Positions 1 through 11,139 are shown, counted from the first letter of the stretch. The stretch is 64,000 bases of DNA from Hesseltinella vesiculosa (GCA_002104935.1 MCGT01000004.1:434001-498000), one strand, 5' to 3'. Notes: a model not told the origin generated them from the sequence alone. Made by a program: numbers and translations.

Positions 1-1
1 C

Positions 2-2133
2 CCAGATACCTGCCTTGCCACCGGGCTACTACCATCGCTTGTCCGTCGATTCGTCAAGGAACGTGGTGTTGTCAAGTCTCTGATGAAACAACCTGGATTG
101 GATAGATATCACCACAACCAGGTAAAGAAAAAAAAAGCTGTCCTACTGGGTGCTACCGTAGGCTAACTCTCTGAGATTATATTATATCTCCCTTAATAGT
201 ACGACATTCAACAGCGCGCGCTTAAATTGATGGCCAACAGTATGTATGGCTGTCTCGGCTTTGAACAATCTCGATTTGCCGCCAAACCTTTAGCACTGCT
301 GATCACTTCGCTCGGCCGCACTATACTGCAGGACACGGTTTATGTAGCGAAGGACCTGGGAATGGATGTGATCTACGGCGACACAGATTCAGTAATGGTG
401 GCTACCTATGAAACCGACCTGACCAAGGCCATTGCCATCGGCCAGCGATTGCAAGAGGCTGTCAATAAGCGTTATTCCCTTCTTGAATTGGGCATCGACG
501 GCTACTTTAAACACCTGCTGATATTGACCAAGAAAAAGTATGCTGCCTTGGCCGTCCACAAAAAAGGCGCTGGCTGGACCTCGTCAATCGAAGTCAAAGG
601 GCTGGACATGGTCCGTCGTGATTGGTGTGCGCTCTCTCGCAACACATCCATGCAAGTATTTTGAACAAGATCCTCGCTTGCAGCAGCATGATCCTTACTC
701 TCTCACTCTCTCTCTCTCTCTCGTTTTAGGGCAGTGCTAGAAGTCATTCTGTCGGATCATGACAAAAAACTGGAGAGGATTCGGCCTATTTTGCAAGACA
801 CGGCTGCAAAAGTGCGTGCCCTAGGCTCTCAGCCTCAAGATGTTTCAGACTTCATCATCTTCAAGGTATGTTTTCTTCCATCCTGGCTGTGATCTGCTTA
901 GCCTAACTTTCTCGCTCTTATAGCAACTAACAAGACGGCCCGAGGATTACACCAATGCCAAATCGCACGCCCACGTCCAGGTAGCTCTGAAGATGCGCGA
1001 AGCCGGGAAAATTATCAAACAAGGTGACATGGTCCCTTTTGTCATTGGCAAAACATCTGTCGAAGAACATGCCGCTCTCGCTGACAAAGCCTTCATCCCC
1101 GAGACCGTTGAACAACGCACCTGCGAACTGGGTAAAGGATCAAAAAGAAATGCAAAACGAAATCGATATAATGGGGTCGATATTAACCTTTTTTTTTTTT
1201 TTTTTTTTTTTTGTGTGTGGACTGTGTGAATGTAGACCTCGACTGGTATTTGGAACGGCAAGTGCTACCTCCTGTGGTTCGGCTCTGTGAACAGCTGATG
1301 GACACATCCGACTTTTCAGTCATGCTAGGTCTGGCCTCGAGAGCAATGAAATCACAACAGCGTTCCAAACCACAGCCCAAGAACAGATTAGCTTCGGAAG
1401 AACACGTCGAATTCAAACTGCTGGAGCGGCCCAAGCCCGAGACATGGTGCCTGCGTTGCCCAGCCTGTTCTCATACGTTTGCCATGGATAATTTTGCTCG
1501 ATGTACCAGGGGTCGGTGGGTAGTTGGATTTGCCTGCTCGCAATGTAGCAAGACGCTTACCCGAGGCTCTGTAGCATGCCAGCTACAGCTAGCCATACGT
1601 CATTTTGTCCGGCAATACTATCATTCAGCCTGGGTGTGCAATAACTTGGATTGTGATTATCGCTCCGCTATATTTAACCTTCAAGACGACCATACACAGC
1701 ATTGCCAAGGTCGAATACAACGCGAGGTAAGCAGAGGAAAAAAAAACAACCTCTTCATTTACCTTTTCTGACATAGTACAACGAGGAAATGCTCTACGCC
1801 CAGCTTGTTTATTTTAAACAAATGTTTGATGCTGGAATCGGCAATGATACTTTTGCTGACAGCCTCCATACCTCAAATGGTGATACCGACAACCTCCCAG
1901 CATCGGATCAATCAGTCATAGGTAAGCTGGGAAGCTCTTACAAAAAGTGGCCTCACTCTCCATTTTTTTTTTTTTTTTTGCTAGGCGATTCTGACAGGAA
2001 GGCATTACAACAACAGCATGGTGCAACATACAAAGCCCTGAAAGAGATAGTGCAAAGTCACTTGCAGATCTGCGGTTATCGATATTTGGATATGATACCT
2101 CTCCGTGATGGAATTGAAGCAAGCCCTAAATAA
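2..2133 (+). CDS. POL1: DNA polymerase alpha catalytic subunit, C-terminal part (5' end outside window)
   Basis: Family B replicative polymerase that extends the primers made by primase. Seven exons can be joined: 2-121, 200-651, 730-865, 924-1131, 1236-1726, 1777-1921 and 1985-2133, giving 566 residues in one frame. The polymerase core shows the motif [10 protein letters not shown] near nt 230-262 and the catalytic metal-binding YGDTDS near nt 375. The C-terminal part has the two cysteine clusters of the alpha family: the first begins CLRCPAC near nt 1450 and continues with CSQC, and the second includes CNNLDC. These bind zinc and anchor the B subunit and primase. The third exon can only be joined in frame through a GC-AG intron (652-729). 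The N-terminal half and exonuclease-like domain lie outside the window. Family identity is very secure. Confidence 0.96.
652..729 (+). other. GC-AG intron in POL1
   Basis: The donor reads AT|GCAAGT, which matches the consensus of GC donors (GCAAGT), and the acceptor is TTTTAG. This join gives ...SRNTSM then AVLEVILSD, in frame and in line with the family. The nearest GT donor, 4 nt downstream at 656-657, puts the next exon in the wrong frame and quickly hits a stop. The intron also holds a (CT)n run just before the acceptor. Confidence 0.8.
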
Positions 2134-2174
2134 ATCCATCTGCACACCAATTCCATTTACTCCGCTTTTTTGAA

Positions 2175-2333
2175 TGAATGCAACAAAACCCGTAGCTAAT
2201 TCGTAGCAACAACCCGTAGCAGCTGGTTTTTTTTTTTTTTTTGCTTTCTTTAATAATGAATGAAGATGCATGCTAATGGTAACAATGAATGTAACAAAAC
2301 TTGTAGCCAACCCATAGCCAACCCGTAGCAACT

Positions 2334-2394
<61 letters not shown>

Positions 2395-2480
2395 TTCTTT
2401 TATAATGAATGAAGATGCATGCTAATGGTAAAAATGAATGCAACAAAACTTGTAGCCAACCCGTAGCTAACTCGGACTTG
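2175..2480. repeat. Tandem module with hypervariable poly-T (16 then 56 T)
   Basis: A module starting TGAATG(C/T)AACAAAAC occurs at 2175, 2286 and 2435. It continues with several CCGTAGC-like words, then a T run, then a conserved CTTTCTTT..TAATGAATGAAGATGCATGCTAATGG segment. The T run is 16 nt (2227-2242) in the first copy and 56 nt (2336-2391) in the second. That difference accounts for nearly all of the 111 versus 149 bp spacing. It lies between the POL1 stop and the end of the convergent F-box gene, and no gene is visible in it. Confidence 0.8.
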
Positions 2481-2672
2481 GATTCAAAAAGCTTCAACTT
2501 TGTCTAGTTGATAAAGACGATTTCAATTTTTAGTGAATTTTTGAATTTTTTGGCCCTGCTCTTTGGCCATCCTCTTTGCCTTTCCATTTTCATTATGCAC
2601 AAATAGAAACTGTATATTTACAAAATGGACAGAATGTCCGAGTGATAAAAGGGGGATGAGGGTATGAGTGAA

Positions 2673-4290
2673 TCAGCAGATGCAACGCGTATCTAAACCA
2701 TTGGCAAAGTCCATCACAAGAATGTTACGATCTTGGCTTGCACTGACGATTCGCTTTTCATCAAACTTGACATCGAAGACCCAGGCTGTGTGTCCGTCTT
2801 GGTAGTTCAGCAAGCATTCGCCAGTGTCTGCATCCCATACACGGATACTCTGATCGTACCCTGCGCTGACTATCCGCCCTTGGGAGAAACTGAGAGCGCG
2901 GACCAATCCCAGATGACCCTCCAAAGTTCTCAGGCATTCTCCAGTCTAGTGAGAGATCGCGAATGAAAAAGAGTGGCCAAAAAAGATACGTTTGATGTTG
3001 TTTTGGCTTTTACCTGGGCATTCCATATTTTGATGGTTTTGTCGAGAGACCCGCTAACAATGGTGGTACCGTCAAAAGCCGCGCATGACACTGCGTCATC
3101 GTGCCCGACGTATTCTTGTAGAAGCTGGCCGGTTTCGATATCCCATAGTCGAAGTGTTCGGTCTTTGGAAGCAGAGAGAAGATGAGAGCCATGCAGTTTG
3201 ATAGCATTTATATGCCCATCGTGCGCTGGGATGACTCGTACCAATTCCCAAGTCTTCATACGTGTGATGCGGATGGTATGATCCCGAGAGCCGCTAATCA
3301 AGTAGTCGTCATTAAAGCATATCTCCGAGATTTTCGCCGTATGTCCCTGGAAGATGGCCAAATGAGTGAGAGGCAACGCTTCTTTCGATCATTCTTCCAC
3401 TTTACCCTAATTCGTGTCAGCTGTTTTAGTTCGCGCATGCACCAAACGATGACGGTCGCGTCAGAAGAACCAGTGACCAAGTAGTCTTGATTATAGTGCA
3501 AGCAAAGTACACTGCCTTCATGTCCGACAAGCGTACGTACACACTGAAACGACACTGCATCCCAGATTTTGATGGTACGGTCGCGTGAGCCCGAGATGAT
3601 TTTGCGATCGTCGAACTGGAGGCAATAGACACCGTCTTTGTGATCAGACAGAAAGCTGGCGTTGACCCGACCAAGCTTCCATCGTTGTTCCAGCCGGTAG
3701 CGTTGGATGTACCAGTACCGCCAGTCAATCCGATCCAAGGATACATAGGGTTGTAGGTAGTTTGGAAGATGGAATTTCCAACCTTGCTGCTGCATCCTTC
3801 GATGCCATTCTTCGCCAATCAGGCTGAACGAGCGCCATCGTCTGCTAACCAAACCCAATATCAGCATGCTGTGAAGATCGAGATGCTGAATAATTTGAAG
3901 GATCAATTCAAATGGCAGCTGGCTGATCAAGTCTATAGAGAGAGGGCAAAGAATCCACGCGAGCATAAAAAGAGTGAGTCGAAAGGCTATCTTTTTATAT
4001 AAATGGGTACCATTCTCCGCAGTAGGAAGGTAGAAGCTTCCCCTCTTGGTGAGAAGGGTAGCTGAAGTACGTTTTTCTACATGGTGCCGGGTCCTTTGTC
4101 GAGAAGAGGAAGGTAAAGGTCGAGTGGAAGGCGTGACATTGTAGCCAAGGAAGCGAGAGGAGTGCTGACTTTCATTGCTATTAAAAGGATCCTGCTGCTG
4201 TAGATTCTGTTCCACATATTTGCGATGGTCGTCATTGACGTTGTACTGGCTATGACGATGCTGGTATTGACGATGACCCTTGAAGTTCAT
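2673..4290 (-). CDS. F-box and WD40-repeat protein (SCF substrate receptor)
   Basis: Probable substrate-recognition subunit of an SCF ubiquitin ligase, of the Cdc4/Met30/Pop type. Four exons (4290-4011, 3932-3406, 3346-3014, 2945-2673) give 470 residues. The first ~90 residues are polar and His/Gln-rich. An F-box (ISQLPFELILQIIQHLDL...) follows directly after the first intron. Seven WD40 blades then fill the rest; GH...(V/L)SGS/SAS...D.T(I/L)(K/R)(I/L)W motifs recur, for example SGSRDRTIKIWD and SASKDRTLRLWD. The last blade ends ANGLDTRCIC. The first intron (3933-4010, 78 nt) is a multiple of three and has no stop, so a retained form would insert 26 hydrophobic residues just before the F-box. 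The substrate cannot be deduced. Confidence 0.9.
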
Positions 4291-5507
4291 CAGAGGCGAG
4301 GGAAATATTTAATGGCGTTGCAGCTTGGTGTGCTGGATGACGATAGAAAAAAGCGTATGCTGAAAAGTAAAAAAAAAAAAAAAGAAAAGGGTTGTAGATC
4401 CTGGCATGTTTCATAAAACCTCTTTTCATCATGTGGGTTCCAAACTGTTCATGACTTTCTATTATTTCTCTCTTTTTATCGTTTAATTTACCTTTAAAAA
4501 GTAGTGTTGGTATAAAGTAGATAAATCAAAAAGCGAGAGATGTGAAAACAGCAAAGGAAGGCAGAAACTGGCACGCAAGGCGTTTTATATCACGATGCCT
4601 AGCGGGGTTACAAATCAAAACATTCTGGCCGAAAAGGAGATGCACAAAAAGAAAAGAAAGCCACACTTGCATGATTTGCCAGCGTTTTCCTAAAAAGGTG
4701 GACCATCAACAATAGCTGCTTGCTTTTAATGTCATGTTTGTCACTTGAATGGCTCGGGCAAATGAATGGGTGCCCAGGGTGATATTGTTTTAATGGCGCT
4801 TTGCCCTTTTACGAATGATCTGTCTGCAACTTTATATTTTTACTCGCCGCAATGGCAACAAGTTGGAAAACCCCAATGCTGCACGAGACATATTTATCCA
4901 AGGTTCGCGTATCCAGAACGCATACAGATTTTTTTTAAAAAAAAAAATAACTTGAACTACGCGTTTGTTACCAGCTTCCAAGAACCAAAAGCCAGCATAT
5001 CTTCCAAATTGTCACACTTTGATGTAAAAATGCTTGAAGCTTTGCAACAGAAGAAAGGGAGTGTTGATCAGCTGATCTACCATGTGGAACAGTTGCCCCA
5101 ATAGGACATTATTCGCATGAAAATGAGACGATTGACAACAAAGATTCTGCCTGCTGCAGTTCCTTACTTAACAAGAGATGATGAACATCCAAGACAGGTT
5201 GGGTATTGGCGGGGTTTTAGGAGCCCAGATTAGGACCTAGCCACGTTGCTAAGATGTGCTATCTAGCCTTAGCCCTAAACCATGATATCCAAGAGCCAAA
5301 AGCATTTCCCCATTATGTAATAACTCTAGGTGTACATTGGCGTGTAGCAACGTTTCAGCAAAGTCACAGGAAATCTAGGCTGCTTACCTTCTAGTTCTTC
5401 GCCAGGCTGTCCGAGAGAGTTGCCATGTTAATCATGGATATTTAACGCTATTTTATACTATAGCATGAAAAGTTTGATATAACTTGACTCAAAGCAAGCT
5501 GCACCGT
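4291..5507. other. Intergenic region, no secure gene
   Basis: Upstream side of the F-box gene. The only open frame of note runs 4766-5104 on the plus strand (112 codons, ending QLIYHVEQLPQ). It crosses an A-run near 4939-4949, is not preceded by recognisable splice structure and resembles no family I know. It could be a last exon, a decayed gene or chance. The rest is AT-rich sequence with short A/T runs. Confidence 0.4.
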
Positions 5508-6430
5508 GATATTTGATCAGATGGGCTGGGGGTCGGTCCCCCGAGGAAAATGGCCAGTTTTTCCTTTTTTTTTAGCTGATGGATTGGAGATGTCAAAACG
5601 AAAGCGATCAAACCTTGGCTGAGTAATCTTCATCAATCGACGCGGTTTTTTCAGGATCATCATCATTCATTGGTTTGGGTACTTTTGCATAATTGCACAT
5701 TGATCTGATCACCCAAAAGTGCTGTGCAGTGTTTGGTTTTTTTTTTTTTTTTTTTACGAAAAGAGAGTGTCCTATTTAACTTCCGCGCAGTTATTATTTA
5801 TTTTTATTCTGGGTCTTGTCTTTTCCCAATTGTTTTTTGAAAATAAAGGAGGCTCAGGGTTTGAATTGTAAGCACAGGCTCACTGATCTAGTGTCTATGT
5901 GATGGAGAGTAGGGAGTTTGACCATTGACTTGTCAACGACGACACAATTATGCATAAAGTCAACACCCGCCTTCAGCCACTGGTGTCATTGCGACTTCGT
6001 GAATAGTAATGAGATATGGCTAGTACGTGAGGCTTTTCATGTGATTTTTCATAGATGTTTTGAACTCGCTGGTCGTTGGAAGACAAAGACAAAAGCAGTA
6101 GATTAGATGCTCATGGGAAAAGACAGGACCAGAGAATAAAAATAAAACATAACTGCGCGGAAGTTAAATAGGACACTCACTCGGTTTTCGTAAAAAAAAA
6201 AAAAAAAAAAAAAAACCAAACACTGCACAGCACTTTTGGGTGATCAGATCAATGTGCAATTATGCAAAAGTACCCAAACCAATGAATGATGATGATCCTG
6301 AAAAAACCGCGTCGATTGATGAAGATTACTCAGCCAAGGTTTGATCGCTTTCGTTTTGACATATCCGATCCACAAGAAAAAACCGATCATTTTCATTAGG
6401 GAGCCCTCCCAGGCCATCTGATTAAATATC
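5508..6430. repeat. Large inverted repeat, part of a dispersed element
   Basis: The left arm (about 5508-5830) and the right arm (about 6110-6430) are near-identical reverse complements around a spacer of about 280 bp. Each arm contains, in order, an ATTTAATCAGATGG-like end, a GTCAAAACGAAAGCGATCAAA block, TCATCAATCGACGCGGTTTT, GATCTGATCACCCAAAAGTGC, a poly-T/A of about 20 nt and AACTTCCGCGCAGTTATT. The same sequence occurs once more at about 17.9-18.3 kb. The right arm and spacer (6010-6430) match reverse-complemented 17.93-18.31 kb over their whole length. The left arm breaks off at about 5830. Confidence 0.85.
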
Positions 6431-7099
6431 GAACATGTACTTAAAATAATTTCGCACACACTCGATTTTGCTTAAAAATTTCAGTGGTTTGTCGGGTTGG
6501 GTCACCAGCCAAAAATATTTTTCACATCTCAAGAAAATACCTGGCTGCCACCAAATGACGACAGAAATCCGGTGCACATTAGCAAAGCAACAGAAAAGGT
6601 TCATTTTGAAGAGCGCCCAAATGATACTGTAACCTTTTCATTAGCTCCAAAATTTATTTTATCAGACCTTTTTCGTCACTGCTCTTTTTTATTTTTTGAA
6701 ATTGTCAGGATCTGTAGCATGCGCCTTAGCAGAGTATAAAGTCTCTGCTTATTTCTTACTAAAATCGAGGATTATGATTCCCCAGCGATCCACTATGAGG
6801 CCAACAACAGTATTGCTAAATTGAATACGTTGAAGCGCAAGTTTGGGAATTCTTGTTCAGACACTGACGATTGCCAAGTTGATATCCAAAGCAACGACGA
6901 AATAGAATTCGCTAATGCAATCAAGTTAGTTGACGAGTGCAAAGGCAAGCGCAAAAATACTCGGATTAAGAAGGCTACGATGGGCTGGGTTAAATGCCAC
7001 GCAGAGCTGATGAAGCAAGACAACGTCACCAAATACAAGAATGCCGAGGTACTACGTGTTCAATATTCAAAATATAATAAGTCGTTGGAGACCAAGTGA
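6431..7099 (+). pseudogene. Repeated-element gene, copy A, broken N-terminal part
   Basis: This continues the element from the inverted-repeat arm. Two open stretches (6497-6739 and 6821-7099) are similar in order to the copies at 17.4-17.9 kb (minus strand) and 18.3-18.6 kb (plus strand). Shared features are a segment with SQENTWLPPNDDRNPVHISK and DNA coding KIEDYDSPAIH, which here lies in a different frame from the first stretch. The second stretch (92 codons, DTDDCQVDIQSNDEIEF..., Lys-rich, ending NKSLETK) stays open here but is frameshifted in copy B. The PD-(D/E)XK-like region seen in copies B and C is absent. Function is unknown; I read it as a decayed, truncated copy. A run of 13 C follows at 7129-7141. 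Confidence 0.6.
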
Positions 7100-7277
7100 T
7101 TTTCATCCCCTTTCCCCACCATAGTATTCCCCCCCCCCCCCAATTTTTCATACCATGCGAAATTTTCTTTGTTCGTTGGTTTTTTTTTTAAAAAAATTAA
7201 AAAAGGGCGCTGGGCTCAGCCGCGGTGCCAGTCTCCCTTTCTCTTACTGGTAAGTTTTTACATTTATTTATTTTTGC

Positions 7278-8500
7278 ATGGCAACGACTTTTGGAGATTC
7301 TGAATATCAGTATCATCCTCCTTGGCGAAAGCTGCTTTGGGTCAAGCAAGATTACCCTGATAACTATGTGGACGATTCTTTTTTAGAAGAGCTGCAGAAA
7401 AACGGTAAATCTTTTCAACTGCATTCTTTGTCTTGCCTCTGGCTGTGGCGTTGTTCTTACTTTCTTTTTTTAAAGTGAACGTACGCGATTATGACTACTG
7501 GACCATGGTTTACCAATCGGGCATTATCACGCAACATATCAGCACGGTTGTGATTTTTGTTGCGATCTTCATCCATCTGCAAAACAACAGCATCTCGGCC
7601 ACACAGTTGATTTGGATCGGTGCTGCATCAACAACACTTGGCTATTTTTGCTGGAATCTCATGGCAAAACAACAATCTTTTCGACGTATGAGCATTCTTC
7701 TTCGACCGGATGCCGTTGTTCATCAATTCTTCATTTAGGCGGCCGAGTGTTGAAGAGTGCAGCGTTTTTTTTCTCGACGCTGCTTGGTCTCTCACCCATC
7801 CTGAAGACACTTACAAGCCAGACCAGTGACGATACTATCTGGGCAATGACTGTTTACTGCTTCCTGGCCAATGTTCTCTCTCATGATTATGGCACGCAGA
7901 GTGGCCCTCGAATCAAGTAACAGAGAACGATCGGAACAAATCACGCTGATCTGACCACCCTTTCTTAGAATTCCTGGGTCGTTGTCGACGAACGCAGCCA
8001 TCTTTGCCTCAGTGTTACTGGCTTCTCGACTAGATACCAATTTGGATGTGTTTGGATTTTTGTCCTTTGCTGTCGAATGGTTTGCTTTATTCCCAATATT
8101 TCGAAAGCATGCCCAGGTAAGCAGACCGGTTATTTTCAGAGCAAACAGGAAGACCAATCAGGAAGACCAATCCGTTTTTTTTGTTACAGCAAGTCCATGC
8201 CAAACAGTCGATCATGTTGAATATGGTACTACAGCTGCTTTGTATCATACTCTTTTTTCCCATCTCCAAGGCAGTGGTGATCCTGTATTTATTTGGATTC
8301 AGCTTCCTGACCTTCATTTGCCCTTATTGGTTGATATTCATCCAAAAGTACAAAAAGTAAGTCATTCCTCTAAATTCATATCCAACTGCAGCGATTCCAA
8401 CTGTTTTTTTTTTTTTAGTGAAATTCATGGGCCTTGGGACGAAGCTCGACCAAGACTACAGAAAAGAACCAGACGTGTGACCTATCGAAAATACACGTGA
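7278..8500 (+). CDS. GPI2: GPI-GlcNAc transferase subunit GPI2 (PIG-C)
   Basis: Membrane subunit of the ER complex that adds GlcNAc to phosphatidylinositol, the first step in GPI-anchor synthesis. Six exons (7278-7404, 7476-7685, 7739-7916, 7969-8116, 8190-8356, 8419-8500) give 303 residues. Family hallmarks are visible in order: an N-terminal PWRKLLWVKQDYPDNYVD, a VNVRDYDYW segment, ITQHISTVVIFVA as first membrane span, LSPILKTLT, DTIWA, a STNAAIFASVLLASRL helix, and the conserved C-terminal KNEIHGPWDEA. Several hydrophobic spans fit a polytopic ER protein. The start ATG follows an AT-rich stretch and gives the expected family N-terminus. Confidence 0.94.
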
Positions 8501-8883
8501 AGTCTATGCCCGCGTCATACTTTTTAACAGGTGTACCTTCAACCCCATGCTTCATATACCCGCTTTTATTATTTGCTTTCAACTTGTACAGACCGTTACT
8601 GCTCACAGCTGCATAATAGAGTGAAGGGGAAATAAAAAAAAACCCGCTTCCTAATATTTTTTTTTTTTTGCTTTCTCTCCCACAATCTTCTTCCCAATAG
8701 TTTGAACATTCTACTACGTGCTGCAAAGATTTTAATTGATTGTTGCAAAAGAACTGTTGATAGCATATACCTTGGTACTTCTTTTTATACATTGCTTCTC
8801 AAAGGAAGCTCTTACTGTTTCCACTTGTGAGAAACGGTGGTACACAAGCGCGTTTCATTATTTTTTGAACGAACACAGTGGCC
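8501..8883. other. Intergenic spacer
   Basis: Between the GPI2 stop and the next ATG. It holds T runs (near 8658-8669) and AT-rich sequence, presumably the GPI2 3' UTR and the downstream gene's promoter. I see no gene or RNA. Confidence 0.5.
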
Positions 8884-9936
8884 ATGGCAGACGATAAATG
8901 GATGGCATGGAAGAAACGGCAGCAACAGGAAAGATATGATGTCGTGCTGTCTCAAGTTCGCCATTTACAGCTGGACAATGTACAATGGCCACCTTTGACC
9001 TTCGACAACCAGCATGCGGCGTTCATCGACACTGCCACCGAGCAGCAGGTAAACACCTGCAAAGAAAGAGACTGACTGAACAGTGAAAAGTTTATTAACT
9101 TTGGCGTATTGCTTTCAAATGCATTTCTGCTTGGTCAGGCGTCCAGCTTTGTTACTGCCCAGCAAGCCTATGTCGACCCTTCGAGACACCCTCCCTCCGA
9201 CTCGCAAGAACCTCCAAAATCCAAAAGCGTAGGCAAGGCCAATGACTCACAATAACGGCACTTACTTTTTTTTTTTTTTAAAAAAAAAAAAACATTCTTA
9301 TGCAGAGCCCAGTACACAAAAAATCTATTGTCTTCAAGTTCAACGTTGATGCCACCGAGTTTGTTCCAGTAATCACCCTGAAATGAAAAAAAAGACATGT
9401 CTATTCACTTTTATGGTTGCTTAGCGCACAGTGGTAGGTAAACTGTCCTTGTATCATGTGATCCAAAGCCCTTTAGCCAAAGCCCCAAAACCAAATACAG
9501 TGGGTAAGTTCGTCCTCTCGTCCCTGACAGCGACCCCTCTTATTAACACGCGTCTTTGGCTTTGTTACTCTTGCACTGCTTAGGTCCTCGTTGGCCGTTT
9601 GGACGTGGCTCCTACAAAAAGCTCTACAGTGTGACAAAGAACAGATACAGACATTCCACCAGCCATGAAAGCCATGATAACTACTTCCCATACATTGACC
9701 AGCAGGTAAGAAAACTGGAGCTCCGTGGCTGCGGGCTCTTTCTTTGTTTTTCTGACTGCGTTCGCCAGGTTGGCCAGTATGTCCTCCTCCACCCCTTCTA
9801 TGGTCCTGTGCAGTTCTCCAATCCTCCCTCCTCCAGCCCATCGACTTCTGCCCCACCCTTTGCACCCAGAACCTCGCACAGCCAAAAGTCTCGCTATGGA
9901 TCATCCTTCCGCTGGAATCAAAACACAAAAAAATAA
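8884..9936 (+). CDS. Uncharacterised protein with a PAM2-like motif
   Basis: Six exons (8884-9048, 9139-9228, 9306-9368, 9425-9503, 9584-9705, 9769-9936) give 228 residues in one frame. I do not recognise the family as a whole. Residues about 1-55 are charged and may be helical (MADDKWMAWKKRQQQERYD). Exon 3 ends with KFNVDATEFVP, which fits the PAM2 consensus (L/F-N-x-x-A-x-E-F-x-P) used to bind the MLLE domain of poly(A)-binding protein. The middle has a basic WPFGRGSYKKLYSVTKNRYRH segment. The tail is Ser/Pro-rich and probably disordered. If the motif is functional, the protein would act in mRNA translation, deadenylation or localisation. That role is inference from one motif. Confidence 0.75.
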
Positions 9937-10005
9937 AAACGGTCGAGACATTTTTTCATCGTTTGATGGGCTTATTTACAAGACAAAGACATTGAGAAAG
10001 GCAGA

Positions 10006-10750
10006 CTAGACAGGTTTGGCACATTTTCTAAACTCGATGGCTTTGGTGATAGGGCATTGCATTTCTTGCCAAGAGATAGGAATCATGGTGGCGCCGGCAA
10101 GACTGGTGGCAAAGATCACACCCAGTTCATTCTTAGCTGTGGACAGAAAGTAGGAGCGGGCATCCCCCAAGGAAATCACCTCGGCCTTGATGATATCGCC
10201 AGGTCGGAAGGACTGATAAATCTTGACCTTGTCTTTTTCTGTGGCTCGAACGTCTTGGATACTAAGGCATAAAAAACGTCAGTTGTATTTCCAGGTCCAG
10301 ATGCATCACCACTTACCGAATAACACCTGTAAAATCTTCTTTACAAGGCACTTGACCAACAACCATGATCGCTACTGTTGCTTGCATTGGACTCACTCGA
10401 ATGATCTTGCCTGTGATCTAAAAAAGAGTCATCCAGATCATTGTTAACCATCTGCGCCTTCATTTTATCATGATTGCTTACCGTATTGCCAACGTCAGGT
10501 ACAGCTGACTGCTCCTTTTCCTTTGAGACCGTGATGATTGGCAGCTAGAAACAATACAAGACGTCAGCATGATCCTTAAAAAAAAAAACAACAAAACCAA
10601 TCTTACAGCTCCAGTTTGCTCTGTGATTTGACGTAGCCCTACAACACTGGCATATAATAGTCCATCCCGTTCGTATGTACCAGGGCCTGAAATATAATCT
10701 TGAGCGTACCCTAGTCGTTGACCAGGTGTGACAGCCAGCGTGGTATCCAT
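10006..10750 (-). CDS. CSL4: Exosome complex cap subunit CSL4 (EXOSC1)
   Basis: RNA-binding cap subunit of the RNA exosome, which degrades and trims RNA 3' ends. Four exons can be read on the minus strand. The protein starts MDTTLAVTPGQRLGYAQDY with the N-terminal GxGTY element (SGPGTYERDGLLYASVVG) typical of Csl4. A central S1-like beta domain follows (ITGKIIRVSPMQATVAIM and IQDVRATEKDKVKIYQSF). The C-terminal rubredoxin-like region is represented by GDARSYFLSTAKNELGV and ends EFRKCAKPV. The usual zinc-ribbon cysteines are reduced here to the pair in QEMQCPI and RKCAKP, as in several fungal Csl4 proteins. The gene diverges from the kinesin. Confidence 0.92.
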
Positions 10751-11139
10751 GATTCAAAAAAAAAAAAAAAAAAAAAAAGGGCAAGTGTCAGGAAAGAGAG
10801 CTTGCAAAAAAAGAGAAAGCATTTTTTTTATTTGAAGATCCGACTGAGCTGGCACGGGCATGGTCTTGATTTTCATGCATTGTGCACGACTCTCGCGCTA
10901 GCACTGAGTAAAAATGCTCCGTGTTTGTATCCAATGACTAGGCCGGGTTGCCAATGAGACCAACAATCAAACCATGATGATGGCACAAGTATCTGGATTT
11001 GCGTTGCCGTATCAAAACGTTAAGTAGGAAAGCCGTCGGGCACTGCCAAAAAAAAAAAAAAAAAACAAAAAAAAAAAAACCGCCCCCGCTTTCTCCCTCG
11101 TTTTCTCTTTCCACTTTCTTTCATCTACCGAAAACTAGC
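10751..11139. promoter_or_regulatory. Divergent promoter region, CSL4 / kinesin
   Basis: 389 bp between two start codons facing outward, so it must hold both promoters. It contains A runs (10756-10779 and near 11048-11078) and a pyrimidine-rich leader just before the kinesin ATG. No TATA box or factor site is clear enough to call. Confidence 0.5.

Noticed and set aside
3347..3405. Apparent frameshift in the F-box/WD40 gene between two WD blades.
   Set aside because: A normal 59-nt intron (AGG|GTAAAG to CTTCCAG|GGACAT) joins both parts in frame, giving LTRIRGHTAK. The in-frame sequence before GGACAT is intron.
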